Shown: positions 35,300-39,505 of the stretch, one piece after another
Numbering within the stretch: the first letter of the stretch is position 1
Layout: each line of letters begins with the position of its first letter
From: Glandiceps talaboti
Taxonomy: Eukaryota; Hemichordata; Enteropneusta; Spengelidae
Assembly: GCF_964340395.1 (NCBI RefSeq)
Contig: NC_135549.1
Location: forward strand, 14,308,342 to 14,372,341
Direction: 5' to 3'
Length of the DNA stretch: 64,000 bases
Notes under the pieces: generated by a model
What the model saw: the letters and a program-made list of their open reading frames with translations, nothing else
What the model was told of the DNA's origin: nothing
Databases searched by the model: none
Program-made: the position numbers and the translations under genes

Positions 35300-37516
35300 G
35301 GTGTGAATATCTGTTTGCCAAAAAGGTACCATGGAATACGTAATAAAATGATCACAGAATGTCTACTTATCCGATCATTCTCCAACTCAAAACCAAGACT
35401 GCACTACACATTATTGTATTATTCCAAAACATACAATATTATAATTATCTGATGTTGATACAGAATTCAAATAAAAAGTAGTTAGAAACTCATGTATAGC
35501 TGTATAAAAAAAACGACCCAACTAACGCTATATTGGAAAACTTCACATCCAATTAAATCTTGGTATGCACAATCGTGTCATTTTGACTACTGTGTGAATT
35601 GCTATAACAAATGAAACTCTACTGTGTTGACACAGACAGTGTCACTATCACATCGAAGTGATGTTATGAATAAGCAATCATCACACTCATATATGTCTTA
35701 CTATTAAACTTGCTAGCAAGTCAGGTAGTGTGATACAGAAAATTGATTTGTGCCAAGGGATGTCTTATATTTATGATGGTTTAACATAATATGACTTATA
35801 AGTCCAAGCTGACATATATTTTTATATTAATATGATATTAACTTTAGTGCTAGAATTTGAATTCGGTCCACTGTGTCTATAGAAATGATATGTGGAGTCA
35901 TAATGGTTGAGTGGTTATAGTTGTCAGCTTGGAATCTACAGGTTGTAGGTTCAAGCTTCACTGCTGCCGTTTGTTTCTGAATGGCTATAAAGTCCTTGGG
36001 CAAGATTTGAACCTCAATTGTGCCTCAGTCAATAAAGCTGTATAACTGGAGACCTGATAGGATAGAGTTTGCAATGTGAATGCTTTAATGGTGGGTTTGT
36101 ACAGAGGCTGCAATGGATTGTATACTTTCCAGGGAATTCAGGAAGTATTAAGGGCCCTTGTGCAGTTATAGGTCCGTACAAGGTATAACAATTATTACAT
36201 GCTTTGAGCACAGTGTGGGAAAGTGCTACCATATAAAAAAAACTAACATTATGTAATATAATGTATGCATGATGAGTAATATCTCATAGGTCGACCAATG
36301 TTACATAACTTATAATAGATTCTGAGGATAACTTGAATGTTCTTTTCTAGTTAAAAGGTGCAACCTTGGACCTCACCATCGTAAGAGGACACGTGGAGTC
36401 CGAGTCCAGTCCACCAGCTGGAGGTCCATTCTGTAGGTATATCAACGTTGCCCTGCAGACTGGAAATAAAGCAAAGAATGGCACCATCTTGTTGGAGAAT
36501 CCAAGAGGAGACTTTACTGTCAGTATGAGTCAAGTTATGAAACAAATCAAAGTGGCCTTTAATGAAGGTGCTGAAATAACACTTTGTAGAGGAAAGAAAG
36601 CAGCTAATGATGATGATGATGAGGTGTCAGGAGAAGGTACGTTTGTATTTGTTTAGCATTTATGTTATCACTGTAACTTGTCAAATAGTTATTTTTGGAG
36701 TCCAGATGAGCCTGTAGAAGATTCATTTTGTGAAGTTTGTAATACCAGTATAGGAGTACATGGTTGATGTAAAATAAAGTCGAAGGTGTTGCAGTGAAAA
36801 TAAGATTTTCAAACATTCTCAGACTGAAGACACTCTCCAGAACAAATTGATTGCTCACTTTACTTTTACTTTCAGAATTATCATCAGAAAGCGTGCAGAA
36901 CATACTTAGTCTTCATGGAACTACAGTGTTTGCCCAGTCACACAAATCCCAGCTGTGTCCTGTGACACCTTCTGATGCTCCATTCTGTAAGTTTGTCAAT
37001 GTTGAACTTGTTGATGCCAAGCCGCAGCTTGGAGCCAATGGTACCAAAGGAACTTTACTACTGGAGAGTCCACAGGGAGGGCGCCCCATAACTGTCAGTG
37101 AACTTGTGAAGCAAGCTGGTGTTATATTTGGTTTGCAGGGTAGCAAGTTGAAACTTTATGGCACGAAAAATAAAACAAGTGGTAAGTTGTAGACAGAATC
37201 ACAGAATGTACACTTTGATTAAGAATTCTTGAGTATGTCTTGCCTTCACTGAATGATTATATTTATAAGACAGAAACATTGAAGGAATTTTGATACTTTT
37301 CTTGTGTTTTGTAGTCTCTAGTTCAAACACTGTAACTGTTCCCCACTCAGTGGCTTCTTTAAGACGTATCTTTGCTTCTAAAGCACAAGAAAGATAAATA
37401 GAGCTGGAATGAGACTGATTGGTATCTTGTATATCTTTACAGAAATATGCCAGAAGTCAGTGCAGGATGTCTTATCCCTCCATGGGAGTACACTATATGG
37501 ATTCACCAAGGAATAA
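3002..37516 (+). CDS. IARS1: Cytoplasmic isoleucyl-tRNA synthetase, 26 coding exons
   Basis: This class I synthetase charges tRNA-Ile with isoleucine and, in animals, belongs to the multi-synthetase complex. Exons: 3002-3120, 4038-4194, 4652-4771, 5239-5373, 6705-6789, 7146-7362, 7679-7739, 8064-8159, 8929-9048, 9275-9465, 9958-10158, 10693-10785, 11615-11719, 12042-12212, 12835-12979, 13679-13799, 14090-14181, 14566-14765, 15664-15766, 16720-16803, 18923-19207, 19648-19743, 21717-21893, 36351-36636, 36876-37181, 37443-37516. They total 3840 nt (1279 aa plus stop) with no internal stop; animal cytosolic IleRS is about 1260 aa. Visible: HYGH (55-58), CP1 editing domain (about 200-420) with [11 protein letters not shown] (223-233) and GTGIVHQAP (318-326), KMSKR (600-604), anticodon-binding domain (about 690-840), and two C-terminal UNE-I-like repeats (about 1060-1279). 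The start is the first ATG after an in-frame TGA at 2984 and gives the family N-terminus. Family identity is certain; individual splice sites were read by eye. Confidence 0.97.
3513..3566. repeat. (AC)n microsatellite
   Basis: About 27 AC units in intron 1, flanked by a short TATATA tract and the palindrome TTAGATATATATATCTAA at 3572-3589. The rest of intron 1 (3121-4037) shows nothing else. Confidence 0.95.
4038..4194 (+). CDS. IARS1: IARS1 coding exon 2, HIGH motif (residues 40-92)
   Basis: This exon carries [20 protein letters not shown], the start of the Rossmann catalytic fold. The ATP-binding HIGH motif appears as HYGH (genomic 4081-4092). It continues through GWDCHGLPV. Acceptor TATGCAG, donor GTG|GTAAGT, phase 0 at the end. 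Confidence 0.98.
4396..4550 (-). mobile_element. Antisense 3' fragment of the tRNA-derived SINE family
   Basis: The reverse complement matches the 3' part of the SINEs at 35.9 kb and 47.9 kb. Shared landmarks include the CTCCAGGGAGTTCAGGAAGTATAAAG-like segment, GGGGTAATAATTG and GAGCACAAAGTGGGAAAGCACTATATAAA. It lies in intron 2. Confidence 0.75.
4652..4771 (+). CDS. IARS1: IARS1 coding exon 3 (residues 93-132)
   Basis: It encodes [20 protein letters not shown] and onward to STEWK, part of the first half of the catalytic domain. Exactly 40 codons, flanked by ATTACAG and AAG|GTGAGT. Confidence 0.97.
5239..5373 (+). CDS. IARS1: IARS1 coding exon 4 (residues 133-177)
   Basis: It encodes [17 protein letters not shown] and [16 protein letters not shown], conserved catalytic-domain helices. 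45 codons, acceptor GATTTCAG, donor AAG|GTAAGG. Confidence 0.97.
5374..6035. other. Intron 4, first part
   Basis: AT-rich unique sequence after coding exon 4. No gene or repeat recognised. Confidence 0.5.
6036..6520. repeat. 234-bp tandem duplication in intron 4
   Basis: Copies at 6036-6269 and 6270-6500 start ACAATTCAGTCCCTTTGATT and are nearly identical; the only difference noticed is GACGTAC versus TATGTAC. A nested 20-bp repeat (AGGACAGTTACCTCTGTAAA) is added at the 3' end. High identity indicates a recent event. Confidence 0.95.
6705..6789 (+). CDS. IARS1: IARS1 coding exon 5 (residues 178-206)
   Basis: It encodes [16 protein letters not shown], the segment leading into the editing insertion. 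The acceptor is TTGAG after a T-run, weaker than the gene's other acceptors. Ends in phase 1 at GCAG|GTGAGA. Confidence 0.94.
7146..7362 (+). CDS. IARS1: IARS1 coding exon 6, CP1 editing domain (residues 206-278)
   Basis: It carries [12 protein letters not shown], the threonine-rich signature of the CP1 domain, which hydrolyses mischarged Val-tRNA-Ile. [12 protein letters not shown] follows. Acceptor TTCACAG, donor AG|GTAGGG, phase 2. Confidence 0.97.
7679..7739 (+). CDS. IARS1: IARS1 coding exon 7 (residues 278-298)
   Basis: A 61-nt exon encoding [19 protein letters not shown] inside the CP1 domain. Acceptor TGATTTCAG, donor CAG|GTAAGT. Confidence 0.95.
8064..8159 (+). CDS. IARS1: IARS1 coding exon 8, CP1 editing site (residues 299-330)
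   Basis: It encodes the editing-site signature [13 protein letters not shown]; the following exon supplies DDY, which places the conserved acidic residue of the editing pocket at Asp332. 32 codons, acceptor TTTCAG, donor GCT|GTAAGT. Confidence 0.97.
8160..8928. other. Intron 8, with a short (AT)n tract
   Basis: An (AT)n tract lies at about 8372-8398. The remainder is AT-rich with no recognised feature. Confidence 0.6.
8929..9048 (+). CDS. IARS1: IARS1 coding exon 9 (residues 331-370)
   Basis: It begins DDYRVCIE and continues [20 protein letters not shown], the conserved second part of the editing domain. 40 codons, acceptor TTGACAG, donor AAG|GTGAGT. Confidence 0.97.
9275..9465 (+). CDS. 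IARS1: IARS1 coding exon 10 (residues 371-434)
   Basis: It encodes [20 protein letters not shown] followed by WFIRVEE, the return from CP1 to the catalytic core. Donor TG|GTAAGG splits Trp434. Confidence 0.97.
9466..9957. other. Intron 10, nothing recognised
   Basis: AT-rich unique sequence between coding exons 10 and 11. No repeat or gene signal seen. Confidence 0.5.
9958..10158 (+). CDS. IARS1: IARS1 coding exon 11 (residues 434-501)
   Basis: It encodes [15 protein letters not shown] (453-467), a catalytic-site motif of class Ia synthetases, then the ELEELSG segment. The final bases and donor AA|GTAAGT are partly repeated just downstream (see 10118-10260). Confidence 0.97.
10118..10260. 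repeat. Tandem copies of the exon 11 3' end and splice donor
   Basis: The end of exon 11 plus donor (AGAGAAAA|GTAAGTTTTCTGGC) is copied 49 bp downstream as AAGAAAA|GTAAGTTTTCTGGC at 10201-10221. A third partial copy starts GAATTATTAGGGCTTAGACTC at about 10222. The second donor at 10208 is intact. Using it would read GAA AAG TAA, a stop immediately after the exon. Confidence 0.85.
10693..10785 (+). CDS. IARS1: IARS1 coding exon 12 (residues 501-532)
   Basis: It encodes [13 protein letters not shown] (520-532), the conserved loop before the second half of the active site. Acceptor TGTGTAG, donor AG|GTAGGT. Confidence 0.96.
11305..11374. mobile_element. 70-bp palindromic MITE
   Basis: Inverted ends CACAGGGTGCAGC and GCTGCACCCTGTG enclose a (GATT)-like centre. 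Direct TTAAAC repeats at 11299-11304 and 11375-11380 look like target-site duplications. The rest of intron 12 (10786-11614) shows nothing else. Confidence 0.65.
11615..11719 (+). CDS. IARS1: IARS1 coding exon 13 (residues 532-567)
   Basis: It encodes [13 protein letters not shown] and [12 protein letters not shown] (556-567), amino-acid and adenylate binding elements. Acceptor TATTTCAG, donor TG|GTAAGT splits Trp567. Confidence 0.97.
12042..12212 (+). CDS. IARS1: IARS1 coding exon 14, KMSKR motif (residues 567-624)
   Basis: It carries [18 protein letters not shown]. The KMSKS-type loop is KMSKR at residues 600-604 (genomic 12139-12153). It ends YGADALR with AG|GTGAGT in phase 2. Confidence 0.98.
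12619..12770. repeat. About 50-bp minisatellite, three copies
   Basis: Units of the form ACACAGTGCAATCACTTTAC with TTGGGTGTTATGGGTTGTAA repeat three times in intron 14, the last one diverged. Confidence 0.85.
12835..12979 (+). CDS. IARS1: IARS1 coding exon 15 (residues 624-672)
   Basis: It encodes [20 protein letters not shown] and [10 protein letters not shown], the stem-contact fold between core and anticodon domain. Acceptor TTTTCAG, donor AAA|GTGAGT. Confidence 0.97.
12980..13678. other. Intron 15, with (CAAA)-rich tract
   Basis: A CAAA/CAA low-complexity tract lies at 13235-13308. Nothing else is recognised. Confidence 0.6.
13679..13799 (+). CDS. IARS1: IARS1 coding exon 16 (residues 673-713)
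   Basis: It encodes [17 protein letters not shown] at the start of the anticodon-binding domain. The last 37 nt and the donor ACAG|GTAAGT belong to a 46-bp unit repeated four times in tandem. Only the first donor keeps the frame, because the next in-frame codons reach TAA. Confidence 0.96.
13763..13958. repeat. 46-bp repeat x4 spanning the exon 16 splice donor
   Basis: Four head-to-tail 46-bp copies start at 13763, 13809, 13855 and 13901, with a 12-bp partial fifth. Each contains the last 37 nt of exon 16 and its donor ACAG|GTAAGT (GCAG in copy 3). Copies are almost identical. In the coding frame the first intronic repeat reaches TAA, so only the most upstream donor (13800) gives full-length protein. 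Confidence 0.95.
14090..14181 (+). CDS. IARS1: IARS1 coding exon 17 (residues 713-743)
   Basis: It encodes [20 protein letters not shown] then WYVRSNRKR, the hallmark helix of the class Ia anticodon-binding domain. Acceptor CTTCCAG, donor AAG|GTAAGA. Confidence 0.97.
14182..14565. other. Intron 17, nothing recognised
   Basis: Short AT-rich intron without recognised features. Confidence 0.5.
14566..14765 (+). CDS. IARS1: IARS1 coding exon 18 (residues 744-810)
   Basis: It encodes [20 protein letters not shown] then [10 protein letters not shown], the anticodon-binding helical bundle. Acceptor TGTACAG, donor AG|GTGAGG. Confidence 0.96.
14863..14971. repeat. Poly(C) and (CAC)n microsatellite
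   Basis: A C-run (14863-14885) passes into about 27 CAC/CCA trinucleotides in intron 18. The resulting poly-His reading frame is an artefact. The rest of the intron to 15663 shows nothing. Confidence 0.97.
15664..15766 (+). CDS. IARS1: IARS1 coding exon 19 (residues 810-844)
   Basis: It encodes [20 protein letters not shown], strongly conserved in eukaryotic IleRS. The donor AAG|GTACGT runs directly into a GT-rich and (TCTG)n microsatellite. Confidence 0.96.
15771..15928. repeat. (GT)n and (TCTG)n microsatellite abutting the exon 19 donor
   Basis: GT-rich sequence starts within a few bases of the donor at 15767 and passes into (TCTG)n at about 15868-15926. It offers many GT dinucleotides beside the real donor. 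Confidence 0.95.
15929..16719. other. Intron 19 remainder, nothing recognised
   Basis: AT-rich unique sequence; no gene or repeat signal. Confidence 0.5.
16720..16803 (+). CDS. IARS1: IARS1 coding exon 20 (residues 845-872)
   Basis: It encodes [12 protein letters not shown] and SLEKYILE. 28 codons, acceptor TTTTCAG, donor GAG|GTTAGT. Confidence 0.95.
17480..18070. repeat. Dispersed repeat, copy 1, carrying a 22-bp minisatellite
   Basis: The flanks match 60400-60800. Shared stretches include TTTCATCAAGCAACCA, GTTAGTTTGRCTTGTCT, TAATATTCAATA, CAGCAATTG and TTCTGGTCGATTGGAGGCACTGATTTT-like sequence. Within it, ACCCATATATGGTAGTGCTCTT is expanded to about 11 units (17651-17894), whereas the other copy has one. 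It lies in intron 20. Confidence 0.8.
17651..17894. repeat. 22-bp minisatellite, about 11 copies
   Basis: The unit is ACCCATATATGGTAGTGCTC followed by TT, with small variations (CTATATATGG, GTTC, one inserted GTA). It is internal to the dispersed repeat at 17480-18070. Confidence 0.95.
18140..18424. repeat. 65-70-bp degenerate tandem repeat ending in poly(C)
   Basis: Four units share TAATTTACTGTCTGCAAAAA, then AGTTATSTAGT and a C-rich run. The last run is about 26 C (18399-18424). Confidence 0.85.
18574..18922. repeat. Duplicated acceptor region of coding exon 21
   Basis: Copy A (18574-18680) and copy B (18681-18922) both contain ACTAGTATCAATATGTTG, then TTTACTCCCTGAAYGTTTTC and AACCCCCACAG. 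Copy B is interrupted at 18746-18877 by an inserted LINE-like 3' end. The AG at 18679-18680 is therefore a decoy acceptor 242 bp upstream of the real one. Using it gives a stop after about 43 codons. Confidence 0.85.
18746..18877 (+). mobile_element. Inserted LINE/SINE 3' tail
   Basis: This segment is absent from the sister duplication copy. It ends AATGCTTTGTAAGCATGTGG then CAAATAAAGTTAAGTT, the style of CR1/L2 3' ends with a short tandem tail. The insertion post-dates the duplication. Confidence 0.55.
18923..19207 (+). CDS. IARS1: IARS1 coding exon 21 (residues 873-967)
   Basis: It encodes [29 protein letters not shown] and LYAFDQKTN, the C-terminal domain. The acceptor region (CCCCCACAG) has an older upstream copy at 18680. 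Confidence 0.97.
19208..19647. other. Intron 21, nothing recognised
   Basis: AT-rich sequence between coding exons 21 and 22 with no recognised feature. Confidence 0.5.
19648..19743 (+). CDS. IARS1: IARS1 coding exon 22 (residues 968-999)
   Basis: It encodes [20 protein letters not shown] then NRIQKLRKK, one of the best conserved parts of the C-terminal domain. Acceptor GCTGTCAG, donor AAG|GTACCA. Confidence 0.97.
19897..20182. mobile_element. 286-bp foldback MITE with TA target site
   Basis: The two halves are imperfect inverted copies. The outer ends GACTCTCTCTCACAGTCC and GGACTGGTGACAGAGTC are flanked by TA (19895-19896, 20183-20184). The inner arms pair through TCATCAACTACAT and TAATCATTTGTT to a GTTACTGCG...CGCAGTAAC core. 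No coding capacity. TA duplication suggests a Tc1/mariner-type or similar mobiliser. Confidence 0.75.
20300..20360. repeat. (ATTT)n and poly(T)/poly(G) tract
   Basis: Low-complexity block TTTATTTATTTATTTATTTG followed by T9 and G8 in intron 22. Confidence 0.85.
20745..21660. repeat. Degenerate tandem copies of the exon 23 acceptor region
   Basis: Several diverged blocks repeat GAAAAATGTATGATTTTGA, then a pyrimidine tract, TATAGGCTAA and AGTATRTCAGACTTATGTA. Acceptor-like TATAG|GCTAA occurs at 20751, 21076 and 21566, matching the real TATAG|GCAAAA at 21717. The nearest unit is 151 bp from the functional exon. Confidence 0.75.
21566..21660 (+). pseudogene. Relic duplicate of IARS1 coding exon 23
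   Basis: After TATAG| the sequence gives [20 protein letters not shown] then NVDSNQ and a stop, closely matching the real exon's [19 protein letters not shown] 4-nt insertion near the start breaks the frame relative to the acceptor and TGA ends it. It is a decayed exon copy, not a usable alternative exon. Confidence 0.85.
21717..21893 (+). CDS. IARS1: IARS1 coding exon 23 (residues 1000-1058)
   Basis: It begins [21 protein letters not shown] decayed copy of its first two-thirds sits 151 bp upstream. Acceptor TTTATAG, donor CAG|GTTAGT. Confidence 0.96.
21894..22379. other. Start of the 14.5-kb intron 23
   Basis: Unique AT-rich sequence with no recognised feature. Confidence 0.5.
22380..22610. 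repeat. About 58-bp minisatellite, four copies
   Basis: Units contain AGAGCTTCTTGAGATGGTAAC then ACCAAGACAAGTCTCTGGGT-like sequence, repeated four times with a degraded end. Confidence 0.9.
22955..23110 (+). mobile_element. Diverged SINE fragment
   Basis: It matches the middle of the 35.9 and 47.9 kb SINEs: GAGTCAACCCAGCTGTATAA, GTGAGGAC, then GGCTGCAATGGATT. The ends are lost. Confidence 0.55.
23205..23400. repeat. (CAGA)n microsatellite
   Basis: Interrupted ACAG/CAGA tetranucleotide array with GACGGACG and CATA variants. Reading frames through it are artefacts. Confidence 0.95.
23401..25768. other. Intron 23, no feature recognised
   Basis: AT-rich unique sequence. No coding exon, RNA gene or repeat could be supported. 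Confidence 0.5.
25769..25850. repeat. (GT)n microsatellite
   Basis: About 40 GT/GC units with two GCATGTGCGTGT interruptions. Confidence 0.95.
26392..26594. mobile_element. 203-bp MITE with about 60-bp inverted ends
   Basis: The left end CCCTGTTCAGACACACACAT and right end ATTTGTGTGTCTGAACAGGG pair, as do AAAGTTACAACTGAAT and ATTCAGTTGTAACTTT further in. The element is flanked by TA, or TTA if the TIR is read as TACCCTG. Superfamily left open (TA: mariner-like; TTA: Harbinger-like). No coding capacity. Confidence 0.75.
27188..27280. mobile_element. 93-bp snapback hAT-type MITE
   Basis: The two halves are near-complete inverted copies (TAGCCTGGAATCCATG... and ...CATGATTTCCAGGCTAA) with an 8-bp CCCCCTCA-like loop. 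A perfect 8-bp direct repeat GTCTTTCG lies at 27180-27187 and 27281-27288, as expected for hAT transposition. Confidence 0.8.
27289..34257. other. 7-kb block of intron 23 with few recognisable repeats
   Basis: AT-rich sequence with no interspersed element recognised. A 24-bp repeat (GATGTAGTTCATCGCTATGGT type, 2.5 copies) occurs at 31361-31425. No exon with coding character was seen on either strand. Its relative uniqueness inside a repeat-rich intron leaves room for regulatory elements, but I cannot point to one. Confidence 0.5.
34258..35723. repeat. 733-bp tandem duplication, nearly identical copies
   Basis: Copy 1 is 34258-34990 and copy 2 is 34991-35723, both from TTACTAAATCAGC to GCTAGCAAGTCA. 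The only difference I found is CCACCAG versus CTACCAG near 34350/35083. Each copy contains a (TCTG)n block (34531-34566, 35264-35299). It is either a very recent duplication or an assembly artefact. Confidence 0.97.
35888..36240 (+). mobile_element. tRNA-derived SINE, near full length
   Basis: The head carries a pol III A box TGGTTGAGTGG (35904-35914) and a B box GGTTCAAGCTT (35948-35958). The body has AAAGTCCTTGGGCAAGATTT and GCTGCAATGGATTGTA. The tail ends GAGCACAGTGTGGGAAAGTG with an A-rich end. It lies 110 bp upstream of coding exon 24. It is a retroposon, not a functional tRNA gene. Confidence 0.85.
36351..36636 (+). CDS. IARS1: IARS1 coding exon 24, UNE-I-like repeat 1 (residues 1059-1154)
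   Basis: It encodes FCRYINVAL (1085-1093) and [12 protein letters not shown] (1102-1113), matching the vertebrate-specific-style C-terminal UNE-I region that links IleRS to other synthetases. It ends in an acidic NDDDDE stretch. Acceptor TTTCTAG, donor GAAG|GTACGT, phase 1. Confidence 0.92.
36876..37181 (+). CDS. IARS1: IARS1 coding exon 25, UNE-I-like repeat 2 (residues 1154-1256)
   Basis: It begins [19 protein letters not shown], which closes the first repeat. It then carries FCKFVNVEL (1190-1198) and [11 protein letters not shown] (1212-1222), which mirror exon 24. Both ends are phase 1. Donor AGTG|GTAAGT. Confidence 0.92.
37443..37516 (+). CDS. IARS1: IARS1 terminal coding exon 26 (residues 1256-1279)
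   Basis: It encodes [19 protein letters not shown] and TAA. The sequence repeats the [14 protein letters not shown] segment of exon 25 and so closes the second UNE-I-like unit. Acceptor TCTTTACAG. The length fits the vertebrate C-terminus. Confidence 0.88.
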
Positions 37517-38354
37517 CCATAGAGAAGATATGCATCATCATCATCATCATATTCAGTCTTGTATCCCATCGCTATTAACTAAGAGGAGCAGTTCATGATT
37601 ACTCTGTCCTAGCAATGTTTTATGAATAATGCACATTTTACTCAGGTTCTGGTTAACTGAGCAACTAAATGCAAGCTTCCATTTTACTCTATTTGTGCTA
37701 CAGTGATCAGTACATCATATTTTATTCCCCAAGTTTATTTAACAGTGATGATTTTCATAAAGTCAGTTGATGAATCAGCGACTTTTATCCATGCATAAAT
37801 AATCGTATTTAAAAACAGCTAGAAATGAAGATAATAGAATGGTCTGTAAACTGCTGATAGATGTAGGAATTAATAATCATTGGGGAAAAAGGAAAGCTGT
37901 TCAGAAAAAATTAAGTCCAGGAAATCAAATCAAATTACACAACACTATATTGTACAGGTTACGATGAGAACTAATTTTGAGTTGGTTTTAGGTATAGACT
38001 TTCTTTCTCTCTCTGATAGTACAAGTCTAAGTTACTAAGACTTAAACCATGCAAGAATGAACTACGACGAATTATATTTTCACGAGATTTTCAAAATCAA
38101 GAAATTATGTCAGAAATTTCAGAAGCTGCAATGTTTGTGAATCAGGTTATTTCAAGTATCCAGACCACATGATACAAATAATGTGTGATACGTGTTAAAA
38201 TACTTTTTACTTTAGTTGAACGTATATATTATTGTTGCAATATGTCAAAATAGAAACTCTTGTTGTAATATCTAAAGGATTACAAATGATCATTTCTACT
38301 CAGATTTTAAAAAAAATGTTTGAAAGCAAAATCCCCCAATTTTTGCTGTCAGTA
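37517..38354 (+). other. IARS1: IARS1 3' untranslated region and flank
   Basis: Non-coding AT-rich sequence follows the stop codon. I see no AATAAA within the first kilobase. The transcript end is therefore uncertain and may lie as far as about 39.0 kb. Confidence 0.4.
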
Positions 38355-38443
38355 GACTGTATGTCATGTCATTCCGCCCTCACTGTCTGTGGGAGAGGTT
38401 GAACGATGTGTGAGGGCATCCCGTAATGACGTACCTTACAGAC
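38355..38443. mobile_element. 89-bp palindromic element
   Basis: GACTGTATGTCATGTCATTC then CGCCCTCAC pairs imperfectly with GTGAGGGCATCCCGTAATGAC then GTACCTTACAGAC. TA flanks both sides. No coding capacity. Confidence 0.55.
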
Positions 38444-38761
38444 TACATGTACGTTGTCCAGGATGTACCAAACATTTGTTTGACTCTGTGAGTAGAATTT
38501 TTCATGTGTAACTATGAACCCAGAGCCGTTCATTATTGCATCTTAAGAGTTATTGCTAACAATTTTTGATTGTTTTGTCAAATATCTATGAATTTCATGT
38601 TGATGAGACATTTGTGAAGAGATTTGTATTGTTAGTACTGTTGCTAAACAGCAAAAAAAAAGTATTCAAGAAAAGCACATATTCATCCTAACTACGCTAT
38701 GTGAAAGCATTATGGCTGAAGAATTTCATGGATTACTTTGTAGTTTTGTCTTTTCCTTTTG

Positions 38762-38982
38762 AAATAAATTTCAAATATTGCAAAAATATATATCAAGCAG
38801 AAATTACAAAATGGCTGATTTTATTGTCTCATGGGTACCAGGTAGTTATACTTCAGCACCCAGCATTCATTTCTATTTACCAGTTTCTTCCAGAAAACAT
38901 GATTATAGTCTGCCACTAAGGTTCTAATCTGGAATTTCCTTTATTTAGCTAATTACCCACCCGAAAAGTGATGTTCAATAAA
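38762..38982 (+). terminator. IARS1: Candidate poly(A) signals
   Basis: AATAAA occurs at 38762-38767 and at 38977-38982. These are the first canonical hexamers I find downstream of the IARS1 stop on the + strand. The second is followed by a GT-rich stretch near 39060. Use of either would give a 3' UTR of about 1.3-1.5 kb. No other support. Confidence 0.25.
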
Positions 38983-39296
38983 TGACATGTATTCTGAACA
39001 CAAAATTCAGACCAGGCTATCAATGTTTCACACAACTCCCATTCTAGGTAGAACAGGGTGATGTGTGTTGATACAAAAAAATATTGCAATTTTACTATTA
39101 TTTTACCAAGTAAACTATAACAATAGATACTGCAACCATATTATAAAGCTATTGCAGTGGTTACGCATTGTAAGCTAGTGACTGTCTTGAAAGTGTCATG
39201 AAATGTTGGCATTGTTATGTACTGTCTGTCAAAACTTGAGATATCAACTACCCCATCCGTAGAATTAAAATATTTTGAGTTCAGACTTATCTGTAG

Positions 39297-39505
39297 CTAG
39301 GATTAAATAATTTGGTGTGTTGTCAAACTTTTGGGTTACTAGCTGCTTTACTGTAGAATTAAACCATTTTGTGTGTGTCGAAACCAGCTCATTTGTGTGT
39401 CTCCAAACACTTGTCAGCCTCTCTGTCTGTAGGACTCAGCTATTTTGTGTGTCTCCAAACGCTTGTTAGCTGCTCTATTTGTAGGATTAAACTGTTTTGT
39501 CAGGT
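39297..39505. repeat. About 60-bp degenerate tandem repeat
   Basis: Three to four units with GTAGGATTAAACYATTTTGT then GTGTCTCCAAACRCTTGTYAGC-like sequence. Confidence 0.75.

Noticed and set aside
34292-35452. Two pairs of identical 60-78-codon frames
   Set aside because: They are the same frames repeated by the 733-bp duplication, and they run through (TCTG)n.
35898-35970. Possible tRNA gene with A and B boxes
   Set aside because: The boxes belong to a SINE head. The second copy with the same body at 47.9 kb and the lack of a cloverleaf argue against a functional tRNA.
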